Below are positions 14,970 to 22,166 of a DNA stretch of 22,166 nt, one piece after another. The notes under the pieces were generated by a model, which saw only the letters and a program-made list of their open reading frames with translations, was not told where the DNA came from and ran no database searches. The DNA comes from Bacteroidales bacterium UBA2030 (GTDB lineage: Bacteria > Bacteroidota > Bacteroidia > Bacteroidales > TTA-H9): positions 1 to 22,166 of the forward strand of contig DDBO01000210.1 of the NCBI GenBank assembly GCA_002332755.1, in the 5' to 3' direction. Positions within the stretch are counted from its first letter, which is position 1, and each line of letters begins with the position of its first letter. The translations under genes and the position numbers were made by a program.

Positions 14970-16991
14970 ATGAAAAACACTCTCCCCAGAAAACAACGTT
15001 ATACTTTTTTTAGAATATACCTATTTTCAGGACTCATTTACCTGCTTCTTTTGTTGCCCTTTTTGCTGACCCAGTACATGCAAAATATTGAAAAATTTAA
15101 AGAGATTAGCAGTGTTTTGGAATCTGAAAAACAAAGGGAGGAACCAGAAAATTCTAACACTATTCTAAAGGTACAGACCCCCGGCTCCGGAACATCGTCA
15201 GAGTCGATGGCACTCAAAAGCGATCCCTTCGGGATGCAGACAAAAGCCCTTCTTCTCTCACTGGTGCTGGCTTTCCTGTTTAATTACCCATTTAAGAGAT
15301 TTTTTAAGTTGAAGTCGAAAAACCGTCCGATACCCCAGTGGGTGGGGCATTATTGCAAAAAATATATTTTACTCACTCCAATCATTAACGCAGGCATTGT
15401 CTTCTTTTTGCTCATGGTGGTTCATGCATGGCTTCTTTTTAGCCTTTACAGAAATCCTCAATATTCTGCCTTCGAAAAGGAATTCTACAGCCGTTTCTTT
15501 TATGTTTCGGCTGTGGCCTCGGTCCTTATTTCTACTTTCATCTATTTCTGGCAAAAACATCGCGTACATCTGCGTTACCTCGAACATTTGTTTTCCCCTG
15601 ATGACCTGCGACGCCGTGTATTCAGGAACCGCAGAGGAAGCATCGGACGAAGATTATGGATAGCCAGCGGAATGACCACACTCCTCCCTCTGCTCGTCGT
15701 GCTTATTTATCTTTTTCAGTCGGTCACTTATTTACGGGAACTACCCTTCGATTTAAAAGCCCTTACCGAAGACCAGAAAATTTTACTCTTAGGCAGCCGG
15801 CTTATTGCACATAACCTAAATATCGCCGATACCCTTATTCAATCTCTGTTTTATATCAATGCTATAAATTCCTGGTTTATGTTTGTGGGTATTTACAGCG
15901 GGATTTTTGTGGCGCTGGTATATATCTTCTTCTTTGTAAAATGGACAACGGAAGACATTACACAGCCTGTGAACGATTTATTAAAAAACATGGAACTTAC
16001 GGGTCGTGATGCCCAAGCCCATTACGCCCTTGTAAAAACAAACGATGAAATAGGTGCCCTCACGGAAGGATACAATGATATGTCGCTCCGAATCAACACT
16101 TATATCCAGAACGTGCAACGCCTCAACGAGGCCTATTTTCGTTTTGTTCCGCGGCAGTTCCTGGAATTGTTGGGAAGAAATGAAATCACCGATGTGAGTT
16201 TGGGCGACCAGGTTGCCCGGGAAATGTCAGTGATGTTTACCGATATTAGAGATTTTACGTCATTATCGGAAGAGATGAGCCTTCAGGAAAACTTCGACTT
16301 TGTAAACAGCTATCTTGGGCTCATGGAGCCTGTCATACGAGGGCATAATGGATTTATCGACAAATACATGGGCGATGCCATAATGGCCCTTTTCGACGGC
16401 CGGGTGGAGAATGCCCTGGATGCCGCGGTAGAAATGTCGCTTACGCTTGAAGAATACAATCAGGTAAGAGAATCGGAAGGCAAACCTCCTGTACGCATGG
16501 GTATTGGTGTACATACAGGCATGCTGATGCTGGGAATTGTAGGAGGCTATGGGAAAATGGAAGGGACCGTGATTTCTGATGCCGTCAACCTGGCATCGCG
16601 CCTCGAAGGACTTAACAAGGTATATGGTGCACGCCTCATCATCAGCGAAGCCACTTATGCAAAGATTTCTGAACCAGATAAATACCTTCCGCGCCGCCTC
16701 GACCGGGTCCGCGTGAAAGGAAAAACCAACGCAGTAGATATTTACGAACTTATGGCAGCAGAGCCCGAGCCCATGAGGTCGCTAAAAAACAAATACAAAG
16801 ACAGATTTGAAAAGGCCATTACTCTTTTCCGTGAGAAAAAATTTGAGGTGGCTCTATCTCTTTTCGAGGAAATATCCGACCTCAATCCTGATGATCTGGC
16901 TGTAAAATTATATATCACTCGCTGCAGAGAAAGAATCATTGTAGGCGAATTGCCCAATTGGGACGGCAGCGAAAGTATTTCAGAGAAATGA
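14970..16991 (+). CDS. Membrane-bound class III adenylate cyclase with HAMP domain
   Basis: A 673-residue inner-membrane protein. Hydrophobic segments at about 13-36, 91-106, 133-158, 174-193, 229-250 and 301-323 suggest six membrane passes. A HAMP-like linker spans about 324-378 (PVNDLLKN, NDEIGALTEGYNDM). The cyclase domain is at about 415-595. The two metal aspartates are D425 (FTDIRDF) and D469 (MGDA). The purine-selecting pair is K465 (IDKYMGD) and D537 (SDAVN), which favours ATP over GTP. N540 and R544 (NLASR), which stabilise the transition state, are present, so the enzyme should be active. Residues about 610-655 look like a short TPR-like helical tail. The signal sensed is unknown. 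The stop overlaps the ATG of the next gene (ATGA), so the two are translated together. Confidence 0.92.
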   Translation: MKNTLPRKQRYTFFRIYLFSGLIYLLLLLPFLLTQYMQNIEKFKEISSVLESEKQREEPENSNTILKVQTPGSGTSSESMALKSDPFGMQTKALLLSLVLAFLFNYPFKRFFKLKSKNRPIPQWVGHYCKKYILLTPIINAGIVFFLLMVVHAWLLFSLYRNPQYSAFEKEFYSRFFYVSAVASVLISTFIYFWQKHRVHLRYLEHLFSPDDLRRRVFRNRRGSIGRRLWIASGMTTLLPLLVVLIYLFQSVTYLRELPFDLKALTEDQKILLLGSRLIAHNLNIADTLIQSLFYINAINSWFMFVGIYSGIFVALVYIFFFVKWTTEDITQPVNDLLKNMELTGRDAQAHYALVKTNDEIGALTEGYNDMSLRINTYIQNVQRLNEAYFRFVPRQFLELLGRNEITDVSLGDQVAREMSVMFTDIRDFTSLSEEMSLQENFDFVNSYLGLMEPVIRGHNGFIDKYMGDAIMALFDGRVENALDAAVEMSLTLEEYNQVRESEGKPPVRMGIGVHTGMLMLGIVGGYGKMEGTVISDAVNLASRLEGLNKVYGARLIISEATYAKISEPDKYLPRRLDRVRVKGKTNAVDIYELMAAEPEPMRSLKNKYKDRFEKAITLFREKKFEVALSLFEEISDLNPDDLAVKLYITRCRERIIVGELPNWDGSESISEK

Positions 16992-18133
16992 AAGCTGCCA
17001 CTCTGCTGTTTTTTTCCCTGTTTGCTTCTGCGCTTCTGTGGTCGCAGGAGAAGTTGCTCTGGGGCGGAGGGGGAATGCTGAGCGTAGGAAGTATTATTAA
17101 AAATTATCCGGAATTTCCTGAAAGAGGTCTCTCTAAAGGAATTCAATTCGAGATATTTCTAAAAACGAAAGGCCATAAAGAATGGCACAGACAATTCCAT
17201 TATCCAGATGCAGGCTTGATTTTCAGTCATTACAATTTGGGAAATGACGAAATACTGGGATCTGTTTCAGGCATGCAGGCATTTTTAAGGATACCCGTTT
17301 TTAAGCCGTACCATCTCCATCATTTCTTCTTCAAACCCGCCATTGGTTTTGCCTGGTTTTCGAAACCCTACGACAAGGTAAAAAATCCCGAAAATTTATT
17401 AATGGGATCCCATCTTTCCAATATTACCACGATGGAATTAGAATATGGCAGGAGGCTGGCATTCAACGTCGAGGGTCTTATTTCCATCGGGTTTGCCCAT
17501 TTTTCGAACGGACATACTTCTTTGCCCAATGTAGGAATCAATTTTCCGTCCTTATCAGCCGGCGTGAGGTATAATCCTGAATATAAAACAGTTACTGACA
17601 CCATTGCATGTTTTCGCAAACAAGGTTGGAGACTCAATGCTGAGGCATCTCTGGGTATGCACGAATTTGGCGAGACTACTGAACCCACCGACGGAAGAAA
17701 ATATCCCGTTTACGGAGCCTCCGTATTTCTATCGCGAACCACAAACTTCATCCACTCCTGGAGTTTGGGATTCACCTGGAACTATTATACCTCTTTTTAT
17801 GATTTCATAAAGGCGGAAGAACTCTTTAATACAAATGAGCGCTGGCATTCAGGCACGCTGATCATATTTGGCGGACACGAATTTGTGGCAGGACATATAG
17901 GCATTGATACACGTTTAGGGCTTTACGTAACTAATTCTTTTCGAAACAAATACAGCAGGGAGATAATTCATTTCGTTGAACACATAAAGTTGTTGAATAC
18001 CAATCGATTAGGGCTGAATTTCTATCTTTATCCACCCGCATATCAAACCACGAATGCCTGGATTGGCATGTTTATCAAAGCAAATGCGGGGCAGGCTGAT
18101 TTTGCCGGTCTTTCTGCAGGAATCAGGTTTTAA
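16988..18133 (+). CDS. PagL-like lipid A deacylase / acyloxyacyl hydrolase family outer-membrane protein
   Basis: The ATG at 16988 overlaps the cyclase stop and starts a clear signal peptide (MKAATLLFFSLFASALLWSQ), giving 381 residues; an earlier in-frame ATG at 16958 lacks this and is rejected. Residues 168-174 read GFAHFSN, the H-x-S-N signature in which PagL uses H and S for catalysis (H171, S173). The rest alternates short aromatic strands typical of an outer-membrane barrel and ends in a terminal phenylalanine, as outer-membrane proteins often do. PagL removes the 3-O acyl chain of lipid A. This protein is about twice as long as Salmonella PagL, as are many Bacteroidota members, so the exact substrate is uncertain. 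Coupling to an adenylate cyclase is notable. Confidence 0.75.
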   Translation: MKAATLLFFSLFASALLWSQEKLLWGGGGMLSVGSIIKNYPEFPERGLSKGIQFEIFLKTKGHKEWHRQFHYPDAGLIFSHYNLGNDEILGSVSGMQAFLRIPVFKPYHLHHFFFKPAIGFAWFSKPYDKVKNPENLLMGSHLSNITTMELEYGRRLAFNVEGLISIGFAHFSNGHTSLPNVGINFPSLSAGVRYNPEYKTVTDTIACFRKQGWRLNAEASLGMHEFGETTEPTDGRKYPVYGASVFLSRTTNFIHSWSLGFTWNYYTSFYDFIKAEELFNTNERWHSGTLIIFGGHEFVAGHIGIDTRLGLYVTNSFRNKYSREIIHFVEHIKLLNTNRLGLNFYLYPPAYQTTNAWIGMFIKANAGQADFAGLSAGIRF

Positions 18134-18222
18134 TTGGTCTTAACAAAAAACATAAAACACTCATTTGAAACGTTTTATCAGAGTTTTAATTCTCACATAG
18201 TAATGGATTGACGGATATAATG

Positions 18223-18230
18223 TAATTTTG
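18223..18230 (+). promoter_or_regulatory. -7 element of recJ
   Basis: TAATTTTG matches TAnnTTTG and lies 17 nt before the recJ ATG. No good TTG is found at the expected distance upstream, so this is a partial match. Confidence 0.45.
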
Positions 18231-18247
18231 ACCCCCCAATACTGCCT

Positions 18248-20017
18248 ATGGACAAAGCGTGGGTTTTAAAACCGGCCGTCGATAAGGAAATCGTGCAACG
18301 GCTTCGTGGTGAATTAAACATCAACGAAGCTCTGGTTACGCTTTTAGTCCAACGGGGTATAACAACCTATGAGGCAGCCCGGGCTTTTTTCCGTCCCTCG
18401 CTCGACGACCTGCACGACCCCTTTCTCCTTAAAGACATGGATAAGGCGGTAAGCCGAATAGAACAGGCGGTAAACCGTGGAGAGAAAATTTTGGTTTATG
18501 GCGATTACGACGTGGACGGGACAACCGCCGTTGCCCTGGTTTATACTTTCCTTCGTGAGTTTTATCCCAATTTGGGCTTTTATATTCCCGACCGATATTC
18601 CGAAGGCTATGGAATCTCATATAAAGCCATCGACTTTGCAGCCGAAAACGGCTATTCCCTGATCATTGCCCTCGACTGCGGCATCAAGGCGGTGGAAAAA
18701 GTAAAATATGCTGCCACCAAAAACATCGATTTTATCATAGCCGACCACCACAGACCGGGCGACGAATTACCTCCTGCCGTTGCCGTACTCGATCCCAAAC
18801 GCCCCGATTGCAATTATCCCTACGAAGAGCTTTCAGGTTGCGGGGTGGGATTTAAAATCATTCAGGCATACAGCATTCGCAAAGGCTGGCCCTTCGTGAA
18901 CCTTCTGAAATACCTTGACCTGGTGGTGGTAAGTATTGCCGCCGATATTGTAAACATCACCGGAGAGAACCGAATTCTGGCTTATTATGGCCTGAAATTA
19001 CTCAATTCGCAACCCAGGCCGGGTTTTGAAGCCCTGCTGGAAATTAGTGGTATCAAAAGGCTTGAGAAGCCTGAGAATCCGGAGAAAATATTCTCTAAAG
19101 AGCTCACCATCAGCGACCTTGTTTTTACTCTTGGTCCACGTATCAATGCGGCCGGACGCATAGAAAGCGGAAACAACAGCGTGGAGCTTTTGATTTCCAC
19201 TTCCATTGAAGAAGCTCGTCAGCTGGCCGAGCAAATCAACAACTGCAATACTGAGCGACGCAACCTCGACAGCAGCATCACACAGGAAGCGCTGGATATT
19301 CTCCAAAACGACCCTGATTCAAAAAATGCTTTCACTAACCTGATCTATAAACCCGACTGGCATAAAGGGGTCATTGGAATTGTAGCCTCGCGGCTTACCG
19401 AAATCTATTACAGACCCACCATAATTCTTTGTAAATCCAATGGTCTGATAACCGGTTCTGCCCGTAGCATCAAGGATTTCGATATCTATGATGCCATTGA
19501 TGCCTGCAGCGACCTCCTGGAGCATTTTGGCGGGCATACCTATGCAGCAGGTCTTAGCCTAAAACCCGAAAACTTAAATCGTTTTAAGACGCGTTTTGAA
19601 GAATATGCCCGTGAAAAACTCAAGGGAATTCATCCTGCTCCTGAAATAGAAATTGACTACTATTTAACCCTCAGCGACATAACACCGAAGTTTTTCGATA
19701 TTCTCAAACAATTCGCACCTTTTGGCCCAGGCAATATGTCGCCGGTATTTGCTACTGAAAAAGTGATGGACACAGGCTACAGCCGCCTGGTAGGCAAAAA
19801 CCACATCAAACTCTCGGTGGTTCATCCGCATATTTCAGGTTATCCTGTGTCGGGCATTGCGTTTCAGCTTGGGCATCATTTTCCCGAAATACAAAAAGGA
19901 ACCCCTTTCAGCATTTGTTACCACATCGAAGAAAACGAATGGAATGGGAAGGTTTCTCTTCAGCTTAATGTGAAAGACATTAAATTCGAACCGGAATCCA
20001 ATTTTGATACAGATTAG
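18248..20017 (+). CDS. recJ: Single-stranded-DNA-specific exonuclease RecJ
   Basis: A 589-residue DHH-family nuclease, within the normal size range. The motifs are in order: VYGDYDVDGTTA (84-94), DCG (143-145), ADHH (165-168), LGPRINAAGRI near 300, and a GGHTYAAG motif of the DHHA1 domain near 424. The OB-fold region follows to the C-terminus. RecJ degrades single-stranded DNA 5' to 3' in recombination, mismatch and base-excision repair in the cytoplasm. Its last four bases overlap the convergent DUF2271 gene, with no terminator between them. Confidence 0.97.
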   Translation: MDKAWVLKPAVDKEIVQRLRGELNINEALVTLLVQRGITTYEAARAFFRPSLDDLHDPFLLKDMDKAVSRIEQAVNRGEKILVYGDYDVDGTTAVALVYTFLREFYPNLGFYIPDRYSEGYGISYKAIDFAAENGYSLIIALDCGIKAVEKVKYAATKNIDFIIADHHRPGDELPPAVAVLDPKRPDCNYPYEELSGCGVGFKIIQAYSIRKGWPFVNLLKYLDLVVVSIAADIVNITGENRILAYYGLKLLNSQPRPGFEALLEISGIKRLEKPENPEKIFSKELTISDLVFTLGPRINAAGRIESGNNSVELLISTSIEEARQLAEQINNCNTERRNLDSSITQEALDILQNDPDSKNAFTNLIYKPDWHKGVIGIVASRLTEIYYRPTIILCKSNGLITGSARSIKDFDIYDAIDACSDLLEHFGGHTYAAGLSLKPENLNRFKTRFEEYAREKLKGIHPAPEIEIDYYLTLSDITPKFFDILKQFAPFGPGNMSPVFATEKVMDTGYSRLVGKNHIKLSVVHPHISGYPVSGIAFQLGHHFPEIQKGTPFSICYHIEENEWNGKVSLQLNVKDIKFEPESNFDTD

Positions 20018-20787
20018 CGAGCATCAGAAGGCCTCACCCTGACACTTATTTCACTGAAAATTTGCAGCGCACTCGTAAGTGTCTCAAGGTCGGTAAAAAG
20101 ATCACCTGTGGCTCCACTATGGTGACTGCGGCCAATGGGCTTTAGCGGGATAAATGCATCCGGCAGATTGTTGACGTCCACAATCGCTTCGTAAACCACG
20201 GCCGGTTGGGCAGAACTTCGGTAATCTTTGTCGTCAGGATAAAGACTGTTGTTCCAATGGTTGTTCCAGTCCCAGGTCTGGTTCACTTCCATTCGAATCC
20301 TGATAACACCATTCAGGGGCTCTGATGCCTTGGTCTGCAAAGTAAAGGTTGCCGGGGGAGTAGGTCCTGTAATGGCGTCGGGCAAAGGTTGAGTGGCCGA
20401 AGGCATGTAATTCCCGCTTTCATTAACAATACCCCGTTTATGACCCCAATAGGGAACTGCAGCCTTGCGCTGCACAGGCGCCGGCTCCCATTTGCCTTTT
20501 TCTGCCTTACCGTAACGAAAAACACCTTTCCCTATATAGCGTGTGGCATAGAGGGTTTCGATATAAGTACCATCTTCTTTTTCAAGCCAAATGACAAAAG
20601 TGGGGTGATTATGCCCCTTGCCGGCAGTCGCTTTTATCTCAAACAAATTCCCTTTCCCCTCTTGATTAGAGACCATTAAGGTATCGCGTTGCAGCTTTGA
20701 GCTTCGTTTTTTTTGAGCCTGCCCATGAAGCGGAAAAGCCATGACAAGAGACAAACCCATAATCACTGTAATTCCCAAGTGTTTCAT
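20014..20787 (-). CDS. DUF2271 domain protein, exported
   Basis: A 257-residue protein starting with a signal peptide (MKHLGITVIMGLSLVMAFPLHGQAQ). Residues about 45-105 (HPTFVIWLEKEDGTYIETLYATRYIGKG) and the later tryptophan-rich region (NQTWDWNNHWN) fit the DUF2271 family of predicted periplasmic proteins. The function is unknown. The gene begins 12 bp after the TonB-dependent receptor and is surely in its operon, which suggests an accessory role in uptake or handling of the same substrate. DUF2271 proteins are often found with iron or flavin-transfer genes, but no such gene is visible here. It ends inside the recJ stop region on the opposite strand. Confidence 0.75.
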   Translation of the reverse strand: MKHLGITVIMGLSLVMAFPLHGQAQKKRSSKLQRDTLMVSNQEGKGNLFEIKATAGKGHNHPTFVIWLEKEDGTYIETLYATRYIGKGVFRYGKAEKGKWEPAPVQRKAAVPYWGHKRGIVNESGNYMPSATQPLPDAITGPTPPATFTLQTKASEPLNGVIRIRMEVNQTWDWNNHWNNSLYPDDKDYRSSAQPAVVYEAIVDVNNLPDAFIPLKPIGRSHHSGATGDLFTDLETLTSALQIFSEISVRVRPSDAR

Positions 20788-20799
20788 AATTTCTATCCA

Positions 20800-22166
20800 T
20801 TAAAATTCAACAATTAAACCAACTGTGGGCAAAGCTTGCCCGCTTTCATTTTTTATGCTGCGAATAATATACCGGTCAGGGTCAGCCGGGTCGATGAGGA
20901 TATTGCCGTCCGGGTCGCGATTGGTGAGATAATCAGGAGAATCTGCCTTAAAATTATAAAGGTTTTGTACGTCGAGGTAGGCAATGAGGGTCCAACGATT
21001 GAAATACCAGGAACGATCGATACGGATATCGAGCTGGTGATAAGCTTTAAATCGCAAAGCGTTAAAGCGGCTGTAGTCGAGATAACCTTGATTTCTGACA
21101 TCCCAGGCCTGGCGCAGAGAAGTTGTATTAAGGTCGTAAGGAGTATATGGGGCTCCACCCAGATAACGCCATTTGGCCCCAAAATCCCATTTTTTTCCCA
21201 GCTTGCGGGTTACCACCAGATTGATTAAATGACGATTATCCCACGAAGAGGAAATATAACGGTTATCATTGCGCGTGAATTCACTCCTCACATACGTGTA
21301 AGAAGCAATAATATTAAACTGGGCCAGGCTTCTTGTCCTGAAAAGTAGCTCTAGTCCATACGCCCTTCCTTTGGCTGTAGAAACTACCGCCTCGTCGCCC
21401 ACCACGCCGTAATCTGCACCTTTGCTGGCAAGAGCCACACTGTCACTCAACGAAAGTGGATAATTCCCATAGGTTTTGTAAAATCCTTCAAGGGTTACCC
21501 TCGTCTGTTCATTAGGCTGATATTCAACACCTCCCACGAGATGATTGGTTGAGATGTAGGTGATTTTATTGAGCTTATTTTCAAGAATGCCTTGTTTGTT
21601 TCGATATCCGAGGGTAGTGTAAGCAGGCAATTGGTAATATCTTCCCACGTTAAAATTGAGCAGCCATCCGGGCGACAGGGTGTAAGAAGCTGAGAACCGC
21701 GGGGAGATTTGTTTTAAGGGATTAGAAACCTCAGCAGAATAATCTGAAAAATCGGTTCTAACTCCCAGTGAAAGCAACAACCTCTCGTTGAGGACGTTCT
21801 GGCTTGCCTGTGCAAAAGCACTCCCCTTAAAGAGTTTTAATTCAGATTGATAATTAATGGTATCGGGCTGTCCGGCATTAAATGAAAGCCGGAAGGTGCG
21901 ATTGGTATAACGCGCATATTCAGCGCCCATTCCCCACACCAGTTTCAATGAGCCTAACAAGGTATAACGTTCGAAGCGCACTTTGTTTTCACTTTCATCA
22001 GAAGAGTAATCCTGAATTTTAGGCTGGTTTTCATCGTTTCCGAAATATTTAAAAGCTTTGTTTCGCAGCATGTTACGACTCAGCACCCAAGTATCAAAAC
22101 CATTTTTTCGAAAATGTTTCCACACCGCCCCAAAAGCGTAGTTCCATTGGTCATTTTCAGGTAAAT
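20800..22166 (-). CDS. TonB-dependent outer-membrane receptor, C-terminal part
   Basis: The reading frame is open to the window end, so the N-terminal plug and TonB box are outside. The 455 residues seen are barrel strands with aromatic girdles and large loops. They include GRYYQLPAYTTLGYRN, the conserved LGGAPYTPYD near the end, LDVQNLYNF, and a final phenylalanine needed for outer-membrane insertion. GTG at 22125 is an internal codon, not a start, because coding sequence continues upstream of it. No SusD-like partner follows; instead a DUF2271 gene does. This argues against a glycan-uptake SusCD pair and for a metal, cofactor or vitamin ligand, which is an inference. Confidence 0.9.
   Translation of the reverse strand, partial: LPENDQWNYAFGAVWKHFRKNGFDTWVLSRNMLRNKAFKYFGNDENQPKIQDYSSDESENKVRFERYTLLGSLKLVWGMGAEYARYTNRTFRLSFNAGQPDTINYQSELKLFKGSAFAQASQNVLNERLLLSLGVRTDFSDYSAEVSNPLKQISPRFSASYTLSPGWLLNFNVGRYYQLPAYTTLGYRNKQGILENKLNKITYISTNHLVGGVEYQPNEQTRVTLEGFYKTYGNYPLSLSDSVALASKGADYGVVGDEAVVSTAKGRAYGLELLFRTRSLAQFNIIASYTYVRSEFTRNDNRYISSSWDNRHLINLVVTRKLGKKWDFGAKWRYLGGAPYTPYDLNTTSLRQAWDVRNQGYLDYSRFNALRFKAYHQLDIRIDRSWYFNRWTLIAYLDVQNLYNFKADSPDYLTNRDPDGNILIDPADPDRYIIRSIKNESGQALPTVGLIVEF

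Noticed and set aside
14755..14973. Plus-strand open frame of 72 codons
   Set aside because: It runs through the tRNA-Cys gene and its terminator, so it is not coding.
16742..17146. Minus-strand open frame of 134 codons
   Set aside because: It is antisense to the end of the cyclase and the start of the deacylase genes, with no recognisable content.
18152..18178. ATAAAAC/GTTTTAT inverted repeat after the deacylase gene as a terminator
   Set aside because: The stem is all weak pairs but one, the loop is 13 nt and no clear T run follows; too weak to call.
20836..21228. Plus-strand open frame of 130 codons
   Set aside because: It is antisense to the TonB-dependent receptor, whose C-terminal barrel motifs are clear.
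1..22166. CRISPR array, prophage or intact insertion sequence
   Set aside because: No regularly spaced repeats, phage structural genes, integrase or complete transposase were seen; the only mobile-element trace is the fragment near 14300-14604.

Overview
The window looks like chromosomal DNA of an anaerobic, fermentative member of the Bacteroidota (Bacteroidales/Marinilabiliales-like). Evidence: Bacteroidota-type promoters (TTG/TTTG, 18-20 nt, TAnnTTTG) before several genes and the tRNA, few Shine-Dalgarno sites, a type IX secretion C-terminal sorting domain, a TonB-dependent receptor, and Bacteroidota-like forms of LpxH, GlnRS and RecJ. No species is named; that would need a database search.

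Layout. (1) 1-7812, all minus strand: a hydrogen-metabolism cluster comprising a small [2Fe-2S] protein, a PAS-containing [FeFe]-hydrogenase-like sensor, a SpoIIE-type phosphatase with an unassigned C-terminal domain, a second small [2Fe-2S] protein, and a catalytic-type [FeFe] hydrogenase that resembles group B. It runs with short overlaps into lpxH, an M20 dipeptidase (which has its own promoter), a small acidic protein and thpR, which is cut by the window edge. (2) 7934-9100: an iron-dependent alcohol dehydrogenase, minus strand, followed by a strong terminator hairpin. Its promoter overlaps an 18-bp palindrome that fits a Rex (NADH/NAD+ sensing repressor) operator. (3) 9101-9395: a divergent control region with a large inverted repeat and three copies of a 13-mer. 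(4) 9396-13226: a membrane-anchored GT51 peptidoglycan glycosyltransferase (plus) convergent with glnS (minus). (5) 13391-14732: a decayed patch holding a broken T9SS-secreted protein gene next to the remnant of an IS4-like transposase gene. (6) 14821-18133: tRNA-Cys with promoter and terminator, then a membrane adenylate cyclase overlapping by ATGA with a PagL-like lipid A deacylase gene. (7) 18248-22166: recJ (plus) converging with a TonB-dependent receptor/DUF2271 pair (minus; the receptor is cut by the window end).

How it fits together. The alcohol dehydrogenase and the hydrogenase are two outlets for fermentation electrons. A Rex-type operator at the first, and a sensory hydrogenase wired to a phosphatase beside the second, suggest that redox state and H2 are both read here. 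The sensor-phosphatase module is the most interesting part: the phosphatase target and the function of its C-terminal domain cannot be seen from the sequence.
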